A stretch of DNA of 26,611 nt from Bacteroides sp. UBA939 (GTDB lineage: Bacteria; Bacteroidota; Bacteroidia; Bacteroidales; Bacteroidaceae). This document shows, one piece after another, positions 1 through 7,554 of this stretch. The notes under the pieces were generated by a model. It was not told where the DNA came from. It did not search any database and saw nothing but the letters and a program-made list of their open reading frames with translations. The number at the start of each line of letters is the position of its first letter. Position 1 is the stretch's first letter. The stretch is taken from positions 1 to 26,611 of the forward strand of contig NZ_DBDF01000089.1 of NCBI RefSeq assembly GCF_002293435.1, given 5' to 3'. A program made the translations under genes and the position numbers.

Positions 1-91
1 GATGCACTAAGCCGAATGCTTACCACTTCCATCAGATATGGTTACTTTGATTTTTTTGTCATAATAATTATTTTTTGGGTTTAAAAAGTTG

Positions 92-99
92 CAAAGGTA
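92..99 (-). promoter_or_regulatory. Candidate -7 element of a leftward promoter
   Basis: The minus strand reads TACCTTTG, a full match to TAnnTTTG. No TTTG is found at the expected 19-21 bases upstream, so only half of the promoter is supported. It would serve a gene lying at or beyond the left edge. Confidence 0.35.
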
Positions 100-116
100 A
101 AAAAATAACATGAATA

Positions 117-149
117 TCTGCATTATTATCAAATAAATCACTATCTTCG
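117..149 (+). promoter_or_regulatory. Candidate promoter for the first glycosyltransferase gene
   Basis: TCTG (117-120) and TATCTTCG (142-149) are separated by 21 bases. Each differs by one base from the Bacteroidales consensus TTTG and TAnnTTTG. Transcription would begin near 156, about 78 bases before the ATG at 234. Confidence 0.35.
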
Positions 150-233
150 CAGTGAGCCGTTCGATTAGTTTATATTATTGATACTTTAGGCAAAGGCTTT
201 ACATGAGTATATTAATTGATATTTATCCGGTAC

Positions 234-1133
234 ATGAATAAATTTCTCGTTTCCATTATCACTGTCAATTACAATGGTTTGCACGATACGTGCGAAATGA
301 TTGAATCGTTCAGCCAATACGAAACTTACCCCTATGAGATGATTGTCGTAGACAACGGTTCGCTAAAACCTGAGGCTGATGAAATTGAACGACGTTATCC
401 AAAGATAAAGCTGGTGCGGAATGTGAATAACGGTTTTGCCGGGGGGAACAATGCAGGACTGCGGGTAGCTGAAGGAGATTACTTGTTCTTTCTTAATAAT
501 GATACACTCATCCGGGAGCCGGTGTTGGAAACCCTTGTTCGCCGTCTGGAAGCAGATCCGAAGAACGGCGGCGTCTCTCCTATGCTGAAGTACAACTATG
601 CACCTGATACCTTGCAATACGCGGGTTTTACACCTTTCTCCGGTATCACACTGCGAAACGCTGCCATCGGCTTTAACGAAAAGGAGCAACCGCAATACCG
701 GATAGCTCACGAAACGGCATCTCTGCATGGAGCTGCCATGATGGTACGACGTGATGTATTACAGTCGGTCGGTTTCATGACGGAGATTTATTTCCTTTTC
801 TACGAAGAATTCGACTGGTCGGCACAAATGCACCGCGCCGGATACAGATTATGGTACGAACCCGCCGCTGTAGTCTATCACAAGGAAAGCATGACGGCGA
901 AACGGGGAACTCCATTACGAGAGTTTTATTTGTCGCGCGCGCGCATTCTATATGCCCGGCGAAACATACCGGGAAGCAGGAAAGTATTGTCTTGTTTATA
1001 CCTCTCCTTTATTGCTGCTCCTAAGAAGAGTGTGATTTATCTGTTGCACGGTAAGTTTCAATTAGCAATGGCTGTGATTCGCGGCACTTTCAGAGGGCTT
1101 ATTGATTATTCACACCATGTTCTGTATGAATAA
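234..1133 (+). CDS. Family 2 glycosyltransferase (rhamnosyltransferase-like)
   Basis: Likely transfers a sugar from a nucleotide donor to a growing cell-surface glycan in the cytoplasm; the exact sugar cannot be told. The protein of 299 residues starts with the typical GT-A fold strand VSIITVNYNG, has VVDNGS at about 38-43, and NNGFAGGNNAG followed by LFFLNND at 85-90, where NND replaces the usual metal-binding DxD. This combination is typical of WbbL/rhamnosyltransferase-type GT2 enzymes. No membrane segment is obvious apart from a hydrophobic stretch near the C-terminus. I chose ATG at 234 over the TTG at 216 because it puts the family's first strand right at the N-terminus. It overlaps the converging gene by 35 bases and has no other glycan genes beside it except that second glycosyltransferase. 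Confidence 0.85.
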   Translation: MNKFLVSIITVNYNGLHDTCEMIESFSQYETYPYEMIVVDNGSLKPEADEIERRYPKIKLVRNVNNGFAGGNNAGLRVAEGDYLFFLNNDTLIREPVLETLVRRLEADPKNGGVSPMLKYNYAPDTLQYAGFTPFSGITLRNAAIGFNEKEQPQYRIAHETASLHGAAMMVRRDVLQSVGFMTEIYFLFYEEFDWSAQMHRAGYRLWYEPAAVVYHKESMTAKRGTPLREFYLSRARILYARRNIPGSRKVLSCLYLSFIAAPKKSVIYLLHGKFQLAMAVIRGTFRGLIDYSHHVLYE

Positions 1134-2274
1134 ATCTCTTATTCGCCTCCCTCAAGCGGAAGAGGTTGATGAACATCAACAAAAAAGAATAAGGAACAAG
1201 ACATATTGCTTTGGCAAAACGCCATTTCCAAAAACGCCGTGGAATAGCAATCGCTATTGTTAACAACAATATTCCAAATATAGTCCACCACTTATATGCC
1301 AGTGTAGGAAACCAAATGGAAAGAGATACGGAAAGAATAAAAGTAAAACCTAACAATAACACCCGTGACAAGAATAACTGCTGAAAAAGTTTATCACAAA
1401 AATCCCATTTCTGATCGCGAATAGCCGGAAGTAAATGACGAACGAATTCACCAAGACTATAGTATTGGGCAGATAACCAACGACGGCGCTGTTGGTAGAA
1501 ATGCCTTGTTTTCTGAATTTTTTCATCCAACACATACGTATCGGGCAAATAATGAAAGAAAATGCGCTGATAGAGCAACTTCATTTCCAGAACTCTATCA
1601 AAACCTCCAACCGAGGTATTACTCATCATCGCCTCATAAAACAACGCATATTCAAATGCCATACCGGAGCCTATCAAAGCAGCCGACCTGCCCAGGTTGA
1701 CATGTCCTAAACGAAATATGGAGTTATTGACTTCTTCACTAACCGCATCTAAATAAGCCATGTCGGTATTCAGGTTTTTAGCGACACGGTGTGTCTGCAC
1801 AACCTTGACATCCGGATTACCGAAAGCATTGTTCACTTCCGAAAGATAGGATGAGTTAATAATATTATCGGCATCAATAATTAATACAACATCATAAGCA
1901 TCCTTATCCAAATACTCCAAGGCGGCTTTTAAGGATTTAGTATTCGTGCTTTGCTCAAAATCTACCTGAAGTAACTTGATGGGCAGTTCAGACAACTTCT
2001 CATTCGTTGCAGGTTGCATGTGGTCCGAAACAACAACTACATCGTACTTATCGCTTGGATAATCCTGAGCCAAACAAGCCTGAACCGTGTCTATAATTAC
2101 AACGTCTTCCTTATAAGCGGCTATCAGTAAAGCAAACCGCTTATAGTCCTTGACGGAAACCGGTTTATCCGGTTTACGCCGTAGCGACGCCAAACTATAT
2201 ATCAATAAATACACTATATTTATTGAAAACAATGTATATAAAATCCAATCGATAGTATGTAGTACCTGTTCCAA
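1099..2274 (-). CDS. Membrane-bound processive-type family 2 glycosyltransferase
   Basis: A 391-residue GT2 enzyme of the cellulose/hyaluronan-synthase-like group. Residues about 8-30 form an N-terminal membrane helix. The catalytic part carries DAD at 134-136 (UDP-sugar and metal binding), an acidic motif around DRVLE (226-230), and QRRRW at 262-266, the acceptor motif of processive enzymes. Three hydrophobic segments close the protein (about residues 300-325, 333-350, 358-376). Known relatives polymerise or extend beta-linked polysaccharide across the inner membrane; substrate is unknown here. The only start after the in-frame stop at 2280-2278 is TTG at 2274; no ATG is available before residue 86, well inside the enzyme. 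A 15-bp tandem repeat lies directly upstream. It follows the LruC lipoprotein gene on the same strand by 70 bases, so the two may be co-transcribed. Confidence 0.85.
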   Translation of the reverse strand: MEQVLHTIDWILYTLFSINIVYLLIYSLASLRRKPDKPVSVKDYKRFALLIAAYKEDVVIIDTVQACLAQDYPSDKYDVVVVSDHMQPATNEKLSELPIKLLQVDFEQSTNTKSLKAALEYLDKDAYDVVLIIDADNIINSSYLSEVNNAFGNPDVKVVQTHRVAKNLNTDMAYLDAVSEEVNNSIFRLGHVNLGRSAALIGSGMAFEYALFYEAMMSNTSVGGFDRVLEMKLLYQRIFFHYLPDTYVLDEKIQKTRHFYQQRRRWLSAQYYSLGEFVRHLLPAIRDQKWDFCDKLFQQLFLSRVLLLGFTFILSVSLSIWFPTLAYKWWTIFGILLLTIAIAIPRRFWKWRFAKAICLVPYSFLLMFINLFRLREANKRFIHTEHGVNNQ

Positions 2275-2284
2275 TTTCTATACT

Positions 2285-2360
2285 TTAATACAGTTATCCT
2301 TAATACAGTTATCCTTAATACAGTTATCCTTAATACAGTTATCCTTAATACAGTTTATCC
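2285..2360. repeat. 15-bp tandem repeat at a stop codon/intergenic junction
   Basis: Four perfect copies of TTAATACAGTTATCC (2285-2299, 2300-2314, 2315-2329, 2330-2344) are followed by a fifth copy with one extra T (2345-2360). The fifth copy encodes the last residues DKLY and the TAA stop of the LruC gene on the minus strand, so the array looks like repeated duplication of the gene's own 3' end, with one base lost. Each copy keeps a TAA. The array fills the gap up to the TTG start of the downstream glycosyltransferase gene. Confidence 0.95.
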
Positions 2361-4399
2361 GTATCCGCATTGCCCGGTAATGAAGCGTCAAACCAGTTAT
2401 AATTCGTTTTGTCCTGAGACCACCTTTCATAATTCAGGTAAGCTCCGGCAATATCTTCACTCTCTAACGGATAGCGCCAGGAAGGTGATGAAGAGGATGT
2501 TCGGGGAATATCAAGCGCCCAGGGATAAGTATTGTCCATACGGTAGTATATACCTTGTGAAGCGTCCGAACGGTCTAATCCGGTACCAAACAGGGAAGCA
2601 TCCATCTTTGAAGTAGGCGCAAAATCTACCAAATGTATCTCGTGACCACGGTCACCGTTTACATAAACGAACGGATTGAATTTCATATAGTCCGCTTCGG
2701 CATCAGTCAGAGGATTTTGCAAAGTAATGGTAACTTCCGTAGCCGGAATATCATTATAGCCCAGAGACTTATACGTATTTATGATTCCGGGGCCACCGAA
2801 TGCACCGTTCGTATCATCCCATACAATTAAAGTGGCTTTATCATTTCCGGCTTCCAACACCGCTCCTGTCACTTCTTTTATCATTCCGGCAGAGAAAGGC
2901 AGTTCAATACCGAAACCACTTTTTACGGCACCGCCACGAGCCACCGGTTTTAACGACAACTGTATCTCATTTATACCCGAAGCATTCTTTATCCGCTTAT
3001 ATGTATAGTTAACCACCAGGTCATTGAAATCATAATCTCCCTTCCAGGGCCACAGGTCTTCAAAAGCCAAAGTACCATGCTGGGCATCAAATGCCGGAAC
3101 CGGTTCGGGAATTATTTCGTTATCCGGAGCTATTGCTCCCGGCGAAGCTGTTGTAATCTTTAGAAGAACATCATTGAAGTCGCGGTCATTATCCACATCA
3201 TCCCAATAGCGTGCATCCATACCTGCCACAATACAGTTATAATCCGGACACGAACGAATGATAGCGTTGGCTTTGTCGAGACCGCCACCATTCAAAGCGG
3301 GTGTGGAATAGAATAATTCGTAGTCCGGATAACCAGGATTAGAAGTAGAACTACTAACCTGAGGGTTCCTCGGTGCAGAGAATGAGAAAGATTTCGGATT
3401 ATGGACAGGTCCGGTCAAATATGATGAACGGGCGAATGCAAAACCGATATGGGTACCTTTCGGGAAAATCGTATTATATTCCCCCTTATCTTTATCCCAA
3501 TAAAGGAGTTGCACTTTTATGCCGGAAGGACAATCTCTTGATGAGACATTCGGAAAAGCCATTGTCATGCGCAACCCTGTCGTATTATTTTCTCCTTTAT
3601 AAACGTCGGAATTGCTCGTTAATTCTCCTTCTTTATAATTATAGTACAATAAGGAAGAATAGTGAACCCCAAAATTACCGTCGCCGATATAGGTTATCCA
3701 AACTTCAGTACCATTGTTGTCCATAACTACCAAATCGCTGCTTTCTTTTATCGCCTCTTCATCCTCGAATTTTTTCTCAGGATACCAGGAATTAACCAGA
3801 TTAACAAAATCCGTAGAAAGTTCCTCGCTTGTTATCAACGGAGATTTACCGGGGATCAAAATTCCTTTATCGCCCACACCATTATTTCCAAAAGGAGAAT
3901 TAATGTTATAGCGCGGGGAAATAGGAGTATCGGACACATCAATTGCCGCACGGGTTTCCGTGAGCGCGGGAAATGCGACACCATAGAAAGAGAGGGACAT
4001 ACTTTCCGCAACATCCACGGTTTGCACTTGCCCGTATCCGGAGGTTACGGGATGAACGTAGAGTTGCTTTACATTCCCGGGTACAGTAATTCGGGCTTGC
4101 AAGACACCCTGATTATTGGTATAGCCGGTATAAACCGGTTCCACTTCGTGAGAAATACCTTCATTTGTACCGGGATTTTCAACGTATACATTAAAGAGTA
4201 CCCCTTTCCCGGGCTTGCCGGTAGCATTATAAGCGGACAGGGAGATGTTTTTTGAAGTCTTTAATGCAAATGAAAAAGACAAATCAAGAGTAGGATCATC
4301 ATCAACTTTCCTATTCGGATCATACACGTCGTTGTTTATACAAGAAACGACAAACAGCGAAGCAACAGCTAATGTAATTGCGGATAACAGAGTTCTCAT
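2345..4399 (-). CDS. LruC-domain surface lipoprotein
   Basis: A predicted exported lipoprotein of 684 residues. The N-terminus is a hydrophobic signal ending in the lipobox VVSC (Cys20). The middle has an acidic DDVDNDRDFNDVLLKI stretch resembling the DUF4114 calcium-binding-like motif, and the last ~270 residues match the LruC domain as I know it, starting near GDYDFNDLVVNY and containing conserved NPFVYVNG and HLVDFAPT blocks. The role of LruC proteins is not established; they are commonly surface-exposed in Bacteroidota. I prefer ATG at 4399 over upstream TTG (4444) or ATG (4426), because it starts the signal peptide properly and lies downstream of a -7-like element at 4434-4441. Its stop codon is inside the 15-bp tandem repeat, and the membrane glycosyltransferase gene follows. 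Confidence 0.85.
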   Translation of the reverse strand: MRTLLSAITLAVASLFVVSCINNDVYDPNRKVDDDPTLDLSFSFALKTSKNISLSAYNATGKPGKGVLFNVYVENPGTNEGISHEVEPVYTGYTNNQGVLQARITVPGNVKQLYVHPVTSGYGQVQTVDVAESMSLSFYGVAFPALTETRAAIDVSDTPISPRYNINSPFGNNGVGDKGILIPGKSPLITSEELSTDFVNLVNSWYPEKKFEDEEAIKESSDLVVMDNNGTEVWITYIGDGNFGVHYSSLLYYNYKEGELTSNSDVYKGENNTTGLRMTMAFPNVSSRDCPSGIKVQLLYWDKDKGEYNTIFPKGTHIGFAFARSSYLTGPVHNPKSFSFSAPRNPQVSSSTSNPGYPDYELFYSTPALNGGGLDKANAIIRSCPDYNCIVAGMDARYWDDVDNDRDFNDVLLKITTASPGAIAPDNEIIPEPVPAFDAQHGTLAFEDLWPWKGDYDFNDLVVNYTYKRIKNASGINEIQLSLKPVARGGAVKSGFGIELPFSAGMIKEVTGAVLEAGNDKATLIVWDDTNGAFGGPGIINTYKSLGYNDIPATEVTITLQNPLTDAEADYMKFNPFVYVNGDRGHEIHLVDFAPTSKMDASLFGTGLDRSDASQGIYYRMDNTYPWALDIPRTSSSSPSWRYPLESEDIAGAYLNYERWSQDKTNYNWFDASLPGNADTDKLY

Positions 4400-4433
4400 A
4401 ACTATATTTTTTTGATGATAACACATTTCGTTG

Positions 4434-4441
4434 CGAATATA
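4434..4441 (-). promoter_or_regulatory. Candidate -7 element for the LruC gene
   Basis: The minus strand reads TATATTCG, one base off TAnnTTTG. No clear -33 TTTG is present. It would start transcription about 30 bases before the ATG at 4399 and so argues against longer N-termini. Confidence 0.35.
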
Positions 4442-4495
4442 CAAAAAATGGTTGGAATCATCATCTTTTTAGTTAATAAACTTCTTATAAATGTG

Positions 4496-4522
4496 AAAAA
4501 GGAGAGATGTCACCACCTCTCC
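4496..4522 (-). terminator. Rho-independent terminator of the sigma/DUF4252 operon
   Basis: On the minus strand GGAGAG (4522-4517) pairs with CTCTCC (4506-4501) around a 10-base loop and is followed by five T. It lies 25 bases after the stop of the last operon gene. Confidence 0.85.
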
Positions 4523-4546
4523 GTTTTCTGTTAAGTCTGTTTTAGC

Positions 4547-5014
4547 TTAGTCGATGTCTTTTGTAATCTCCTGAATATCCTGCAACGTAAAGCGACCAAC
4601 GAGTTGCATAATGATGAAATTGTTTTCATCGTCCACAATCATAAGCAGGTCTTTTACGTTTTCGCCATTCATATTGGCGTAGAAAGTTACCTTGCTTTTT
4701 CCGTCGCGAACACGCATCAGTTCTTCGTGGGTTTTCCCGACTAATTGGGAGAATTCATTCCGCATTTGTGGAATAAGGTCTTTTCTACTTGTCGTAATCG
4801 TATAGAGAGATTCTACCTTCCCTTTCATGTTCATCAGGTTCAACCCGATATCCTCTATGGCGGGCATCATATTGAACATGGCTTTGGATATATACACCGA
4901 GGTTACTCCGTCTACATCTACGTATTTTTCGAATAATTTGTTATCGTTTTGCGCATAGCCCATAGCGGAGCATGCCAAGCATATCAGGGTTAAAAGAAAA
5001 TATTTTGTTTTCAT
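4547..5014 (-). CDS. Exported DUF4252 protein (second copy)
   Basis: A 155-residue exported protein with an N-terminal signal (hydrophobic residues 5-20, likely cleaved near GYAQ). After it come features of the DUF4252 family: a helix-rich first half and a C-terminal beta section (KVTFYANM, LLMIVDDENNFIIMQLVG) ending in FTLQDIQEI. Its C-terminal section can be lined up by eye with the other DUF4252 gene of the same operon, so they are probably paralogues. Function of the family is not established; in Bacteroidota it is often encoded next to ECF sigma factors, which suggests an envelope-stress target or sensor. It is the last gene of the operon, 61 bases after the anti-sigma-like gene, and has its own terminator. 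Confidence 0.8.
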   Translation of the reverse strand: MKTKYFLLTLICLACSAMGYAQNDNKLFEKYVDVDGVTSVYISKAMFNMMPAIEDIGLNLMNMKGKVESLYTITTSRKDLIPQMRNEFSQLVGKTHEELMRVRDGKSKVTFYANMNGENVKDLLMIVDDENNFIIMQLVGRFTLQDIQEITKDID

Positions 5015-5022
5015 AATTGCTG

Positions 5023-5071
5023 AATATTATGGGGTTATAATTACTGTAATATTAAGGGTTATAAAATAATT
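5023..5071. repeat. Imperfect ~25-bp tandem duplication between two operon genes
   Basis: AATATTATGGGGTTATAA (from 5023) is followed by the related AATATTAAGGGTTATAA (from 5048), each trailed by further AT-rich sequence. The duplication fills the 61-base spacer between the anti-sigma-like gene and the second DUF4252 gene. Confidence 0.7.
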
Positions 5072-5075
5072 AGAA

Positions 5076-5483
5076 TTATTGCGCTTTCAGCGCTTTAAAT
5101 TGTTTATCTGCTATCACATTCGCTTTGTTCACCTCTTCTCCGGCTATCGAAACTTGGTTCAAGCCTTTATTCAGTTGAGTCGACAGGAGCGCCAATGCGT
5201 TTTGCGCAGCTACGGCAGCTTCACGAGGGTCGCTGAATGTATCCTTTGATCCGACATACCGGTTTTCTACTTGGAAGAAGATGGCTACTCCTACAATCAG
5301 AGAGGCAGCAACACTTCCAATCCAATATAATGAACGCTTCTTTCTGTGGGAGACAATATGCTTCTTCTCGTCTGTAGCCCATTGTTCAATGCTACATGCC
5401 AATCGTCCGGATAATCCTTCGGGTAATTCCTGATCACTGCGAAGCGCTTCCTGAATCAATTTATCTAAATCTTTATCGTTCAT
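5076..5483 (-). CDS. Single-pass anti-sigma-factor-like membrane protein
   Basis: A 135-residue protein with a cytoplasmic N-terminus of about 50 residues, one membrane helix (about 53-70, YWIGSVAASLIVGVAIFF), and an extracytoplasmic tail of about 65 residues rich in Ala, Gln and Asn. This layout and its position make it the probable anti-sigma factor for the sigma factor encoded just before it. It has no HxxxCxxC zinc motif, so it is not a classical ZAS anti-sigma. I chose ATG at 5483, which overlaps the sigma factor's stop as ATGA; a longer frame back to 5612 runs antisense-free but inside the sigma gene and is unlikely. The overlap implies translational coupling, which would keep the pair in balance. 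Confidence 0.75.
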   Translation of the reverse strand: MNDKDLDKLIQEALRSDQELPEGLSGRLACSIEQWATDEKKHIVSHRKKRSLYWIGSVAASLIVGVAIFFQVENRYVGSKDTFSDPREAAVAAQNALALLSTQLNKGLNQVSIAGEEVNKANVIADKQFKALKAQ

Positions 5484-5992
5484 GTACCTTTTATTTTTAA
5501 GTATTGTTCTTTGATTGTTTTCCGGGCACGGAAAAGCAATGTCCTCACATTTGTTCCACTGAAATTCGTTATTTCCTCGACTTCCGCGAGAGAGCACTCT
5601 TCCAGTCCGCATAGTTTGATCACCAACTTTTGTTTTTCCGGCAGTTTTTCTATCAATTGCTTCACGATTCTCACATCTTCGGCTCTTTCCAAATCCACAT
5701 CCGGCGATGATTCGTAGGATATGTGCACGGTTTCAAGTTCTTTCTCGTGCCGGTTGGCACGTGGTGACCGGAGAAAATCCAGACACATATTCTTTATGAG
5801 GGTGACCGAAAATGCTTCCGGATTTTGGATGTCTTGCAACTCCATCCGTTTGTTCCACAGCTTGTAATAGGCGTCCTGTAATATGTCTTCGGCATCATTC
5901 TTGTTACCGACCATAGCCATTGCAATCCGGTAGAGTTTGGGATGAAAGGAGAAGAACTGCTGCTTGAAGCGATCAGCTTCCACTTTTTCCAT
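5480..5992 (-). CDS. ECF-type RNA polymerase sigma factor
   Basis: A 170-residue sigma-70 family protein of the ECF group. Region 2 is visible at residues about 12-80 (FFSFHPKLYRIAMAMVGN, DAEDILQDAYYKLW), and region 4 with its helix-turn-helix at about 113-162 (LPEKQKLVIKLCGLEECSLAEVEEITN, then NVRTLLFRARKTIKE). It directs RNA polymerase to a small regulon, probably including its own operon. Its start overlaps the end of the first DUF4252 gene by 20 bases, and its stop overlaps the anti-sigma-like start by 4 bases, so the three are tightly coupled. No TonB receptor or SusCD pair lies near, so it is not a typical sugar-uptake sigma; envelope stress or cell-surface sensing is a more likely job, by inference. 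Confidence 0.93.
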   Translation of the reverse strand: MEKVEADRFKQQFFSFHPKLYRIAMAMVGNKNDAEDILQDAYYKLWNKRMELQDIQNPEAFSVTLIKNMCLDFLRSPRANRHEKELETVHISYESSPDVDLERAEDVRIVKQLIEKLPEKQKLVIKLCGLEECSLAEVEEITNFSGTNVRTLLFRARKTIKEQYLKIKGT

Positions 5993-6431
5993 GTTTTGCG
6001 GCCACTTCTTCGAAATCGGATGGCTTGATTTTACCTTGGATACGTATCAATGCATGAGAGTCGCCTGTGGTAATGACCACCATTTCCCGGATCATGTCTT
6101 TTTCTATCTTCACCAGTATTTTGGTACGGCTACCTCCTTCATTGGTAGTAATCATAGTTTCAAACTGGGGGTCTTTCAAGTTCTTGATGGCGGTGATGAG
6201 TTTTTGTTTCACTCCATCTTCGCATTTGTCAAAGTCATAAACTTCGATGACGTCCACTCCCATGGTTTCGGTAAACAGGCCTGCAATGTTCATTACGAAT
6301 TTGCCCAATTTAACTTTTTCGGATGCTTCCGCACGAGAGAATTCTTTGAAAAGTTCGTCAACACTGTAATTCCGGCTATAACCTATCTGGCAAACCAGTA
6401 GTAACGTAAGTAGGGTAATACACTTTTTCAT
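5973..6431 (-). CDS. Exported DUF4252 protein (first copy)
   Basis: A 152-residue exported protein, first gene of the sigma-factor operon. Residues 1-19 form a signal peptide (MKKCITLLTLLLVCQIGYS). The mature part has the DUF4252 layout: helix-rich start, then ILVKIEKDMIREMVVITTG and a closing helix SDFEEVAAKHG. It resembles the second copy at the other end of the operon. Function unknown. Upstream on the minus strand TTTCTTTG (6497-6490) is one base off the -7 consensus, giving a possible operon promoter about 60 bases before the ATG; no -33 match was found. The end of the gene overlaps the sigma-factor start. Confidence 0.8.
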   Translation of the reverse strand: MKKCITLLTLLLVCQIGYSRNYSVDELFKEFSRAEASEKVKLGKFVMNIAGLFTETMGVDVIEVYDFDKCEDGVKQKLITAIKNLKDPQFETMITTNEGGSRTKILVKIEKDMIREMVVITTGDSHALIRIQGKIKPSDFEEVAAKHGKSGS

Positions 6432-6535
6432 AATAGATGTTTTTTTGATGTTATTTGTGTATAAGACGAGATGGCCTTACAGCTTGTTGCAAAGAAAATG
6501 TTTTTTTTATGAGTAGAGTTCCTGTTTCTGTATAC

Positions 6536-6552
6536 ATCTGCGTTATCCGCGT
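6536..6552. repeat. Solo copy of the repeat core found at 19509-19592
   Basis: ATCTGCGTTATCCGCGT differs by one base from ATCTGCGTAATCCGCGT, which is the minus-strand reading of the left arm of the long inverted repeat at 19509-19592. It lies in the divergent gap between the DUF4252 operon and the EamA gene. One 16/17 match could be chance in isolation, but both lie in intergenic DNA. Confidence 0.45.
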
Positions 6553-6597
6553 CTAAAAAATTACTTGTATTGCGCTAACCTTTTACATGCTTTATTG

Positions 6598-6605
6598 TAT
6601 TTTTG
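6598..6605 (+). promoter_or_regulatory. Candidate -7 element for the EamA transporter gene
   Basis: TATTTTTG matches TAnnTTTG. A TTG occurs at 6570-6572, 25 bases upstream, a little further than the usual spacing. It would give a leader of roughly a dozen bases before the ATG at 6625. Confidence 0.45.
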
Positions 6606-6624
6606 CAGTCAAATAAAAAATGGG

Positions 6625-7554
6625 ATGACATATTTAGGTGAAATACTTTCGTTGGGTGTGGCTATTTCCTGGACGGCGACCGCCCTTTTTTCTGAAGTTG
6701 GCAGTAAACGATTGGGGGCATTGCAGTTGAATGTAATCCGCATGACGCTCTCTTTGGTTATGCTGGGAATCACCTTATGGTACTTTACAGGGTCTCCCGT
6801 ACCACTGTATGCCGATGGCAGGACTTGGTTCTGGCTGTCATTGTCGGGTTTTGTCGGTTATGTATTGGGTGATTATTGTTTGTTTAATGCGTATGTAGTG
6901 ATTGGTTCCCGCTTCGGACAGTTGTTTATGACATTGGCGCCTATTGCAGCTGCCTTTTCCGGTTGGGCAATTTTGGGCGAACACATGTCTATGCAGGCCA
7001 TTGCGGGTATGTTAGTGACTATTACGGGAATCAGTATATCTATTTTCAACCGGGGAACTGCTCACAAGATAGGGTTAAAACTGCCATTGAAGGGTGTTCT
7101 TTTGGGCATTGGAGCCGGAGTAGGTCAAGGCGTGGGACTTGTGCTGAGTAAAGTCGGTATGAATTATTATGAAATGAGTATCCCCCACGGTATGGAAGCC
7201 GTAAACGACTTGCTACCGTTTGCTTCTACGTTTATTCGCGCCATCACAGGTGTTCTGGGCTTTCTGCTGGTAATGGGATATCAACGGAAATTTGATACAC
7301 TCCTTGCCGTAAAGCACGACAGTAAGGGTGCGTGGGCGGCTTTGGGGGCTACGGTTTTCGGTCCGTTTGTAGGAGTTTCTATTTCACTCATGGCAGTGCA
7401 GTACACGGAAGCCGGCATTGCTTCCACACTGATGGCGCTAACTCCCATCTTTATTTTATTGCCTTCCCGCCTCTTCCTTAAACAAAAGATTACTTTGAAA
7501 GAGGTGGCTGGAGCTGCTATTAGTGTTTTGGGGGTGTCTCTGTTCTTTCTTTAA
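6625..7554 (+). CDS. EamA/DMT-family transporter
   Basis: A 309-residue inner-membrane protein with about ten hydrophobic segments arranged as two EamA repeats, the hallmark of the drug/metabolite transporter superfamily. The first repeat has the typical GEILSLGVAISWTATALFSEVGSK start and ends around GMLVTITGISISIF; the second starts near LKGVLLGIGAGVGQGVGLVLSK and ends with VAGAAISVLGVSLFFL. Substrate cannot be predicted; the family exports or imports amino acids, nucleotides and other small molecules. I chose ATG at 6625; an upstream TTG at 6565 would add a poor hydrophobic extension lying over the promoter. It converges with the toxin gene, and the two stop codons share the bases TTAA (7551-7554). 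Confidence 0.88.
   Translation: MTYLGEILSLGVAISWTATALFSEVGSKRLGALQLNVIRMTLSLVMLGITLWYFTGSPVPLYADGRTWFWLSLSGFVGYVLGDYCLFNAYVVIGSRFGQLFMTLAPIAAAFSGWAILGEHMSMQAIAGMLVTITGISISIFNRGTAHKIGLKLPLKGVLLGIGAGVGQGVGLVLSKVGMNYYEMSIPHGMEAVNDLLPFASTFIRAITGVLGFLLVMGYQRKFDTLLAVKHDSKGAWAALGATVFGPFVGVSISLMAVQYTEAGIASTLMALTPIFILLPSRLFLKQKITLKEVAGAAISVLGVSLFFL

Larger units (their letters stand above)
1..233. other. Gene-poor left edge with possible divergent promoters
   Basis: No complete gene is seen before the first glycosyltransferase. The stretch is AT-rich. A minus-strand TACCTTTG (92-99) matches the Bacteroidales -7 element and would fire leftward out of the window. A short minus-strand frame opens with ATG at 32-30 and stays open to base 1 (MEVVSIRLSA), so it could be the first codons of a leftward gene, but ten codons cannot prove it. 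A weaker plus-strand promoter lies at 117-149. Confidence 0.4.

Noticed and set aside
934..946. Alternating CG run in the first glycosyltransferase gene (Z-DNA-prone)
   Set aside because: Only 13 bases, within coding sequence and explained by Ser-Arg-Ala-Arg codons.
3662..4255. 197-codon plus-strand open frame
   Set aside because: It lies wholly inside the LruC lipoprotein gene on the other strand and shows no domain features.
4547..6431. Sigma operon as the target of the STAS-like/HATPase pair
   Set aside because: The sigma factor has its own coupled anti-sigma gene and lies 4.5 kb away in a different, less AT-rich context.
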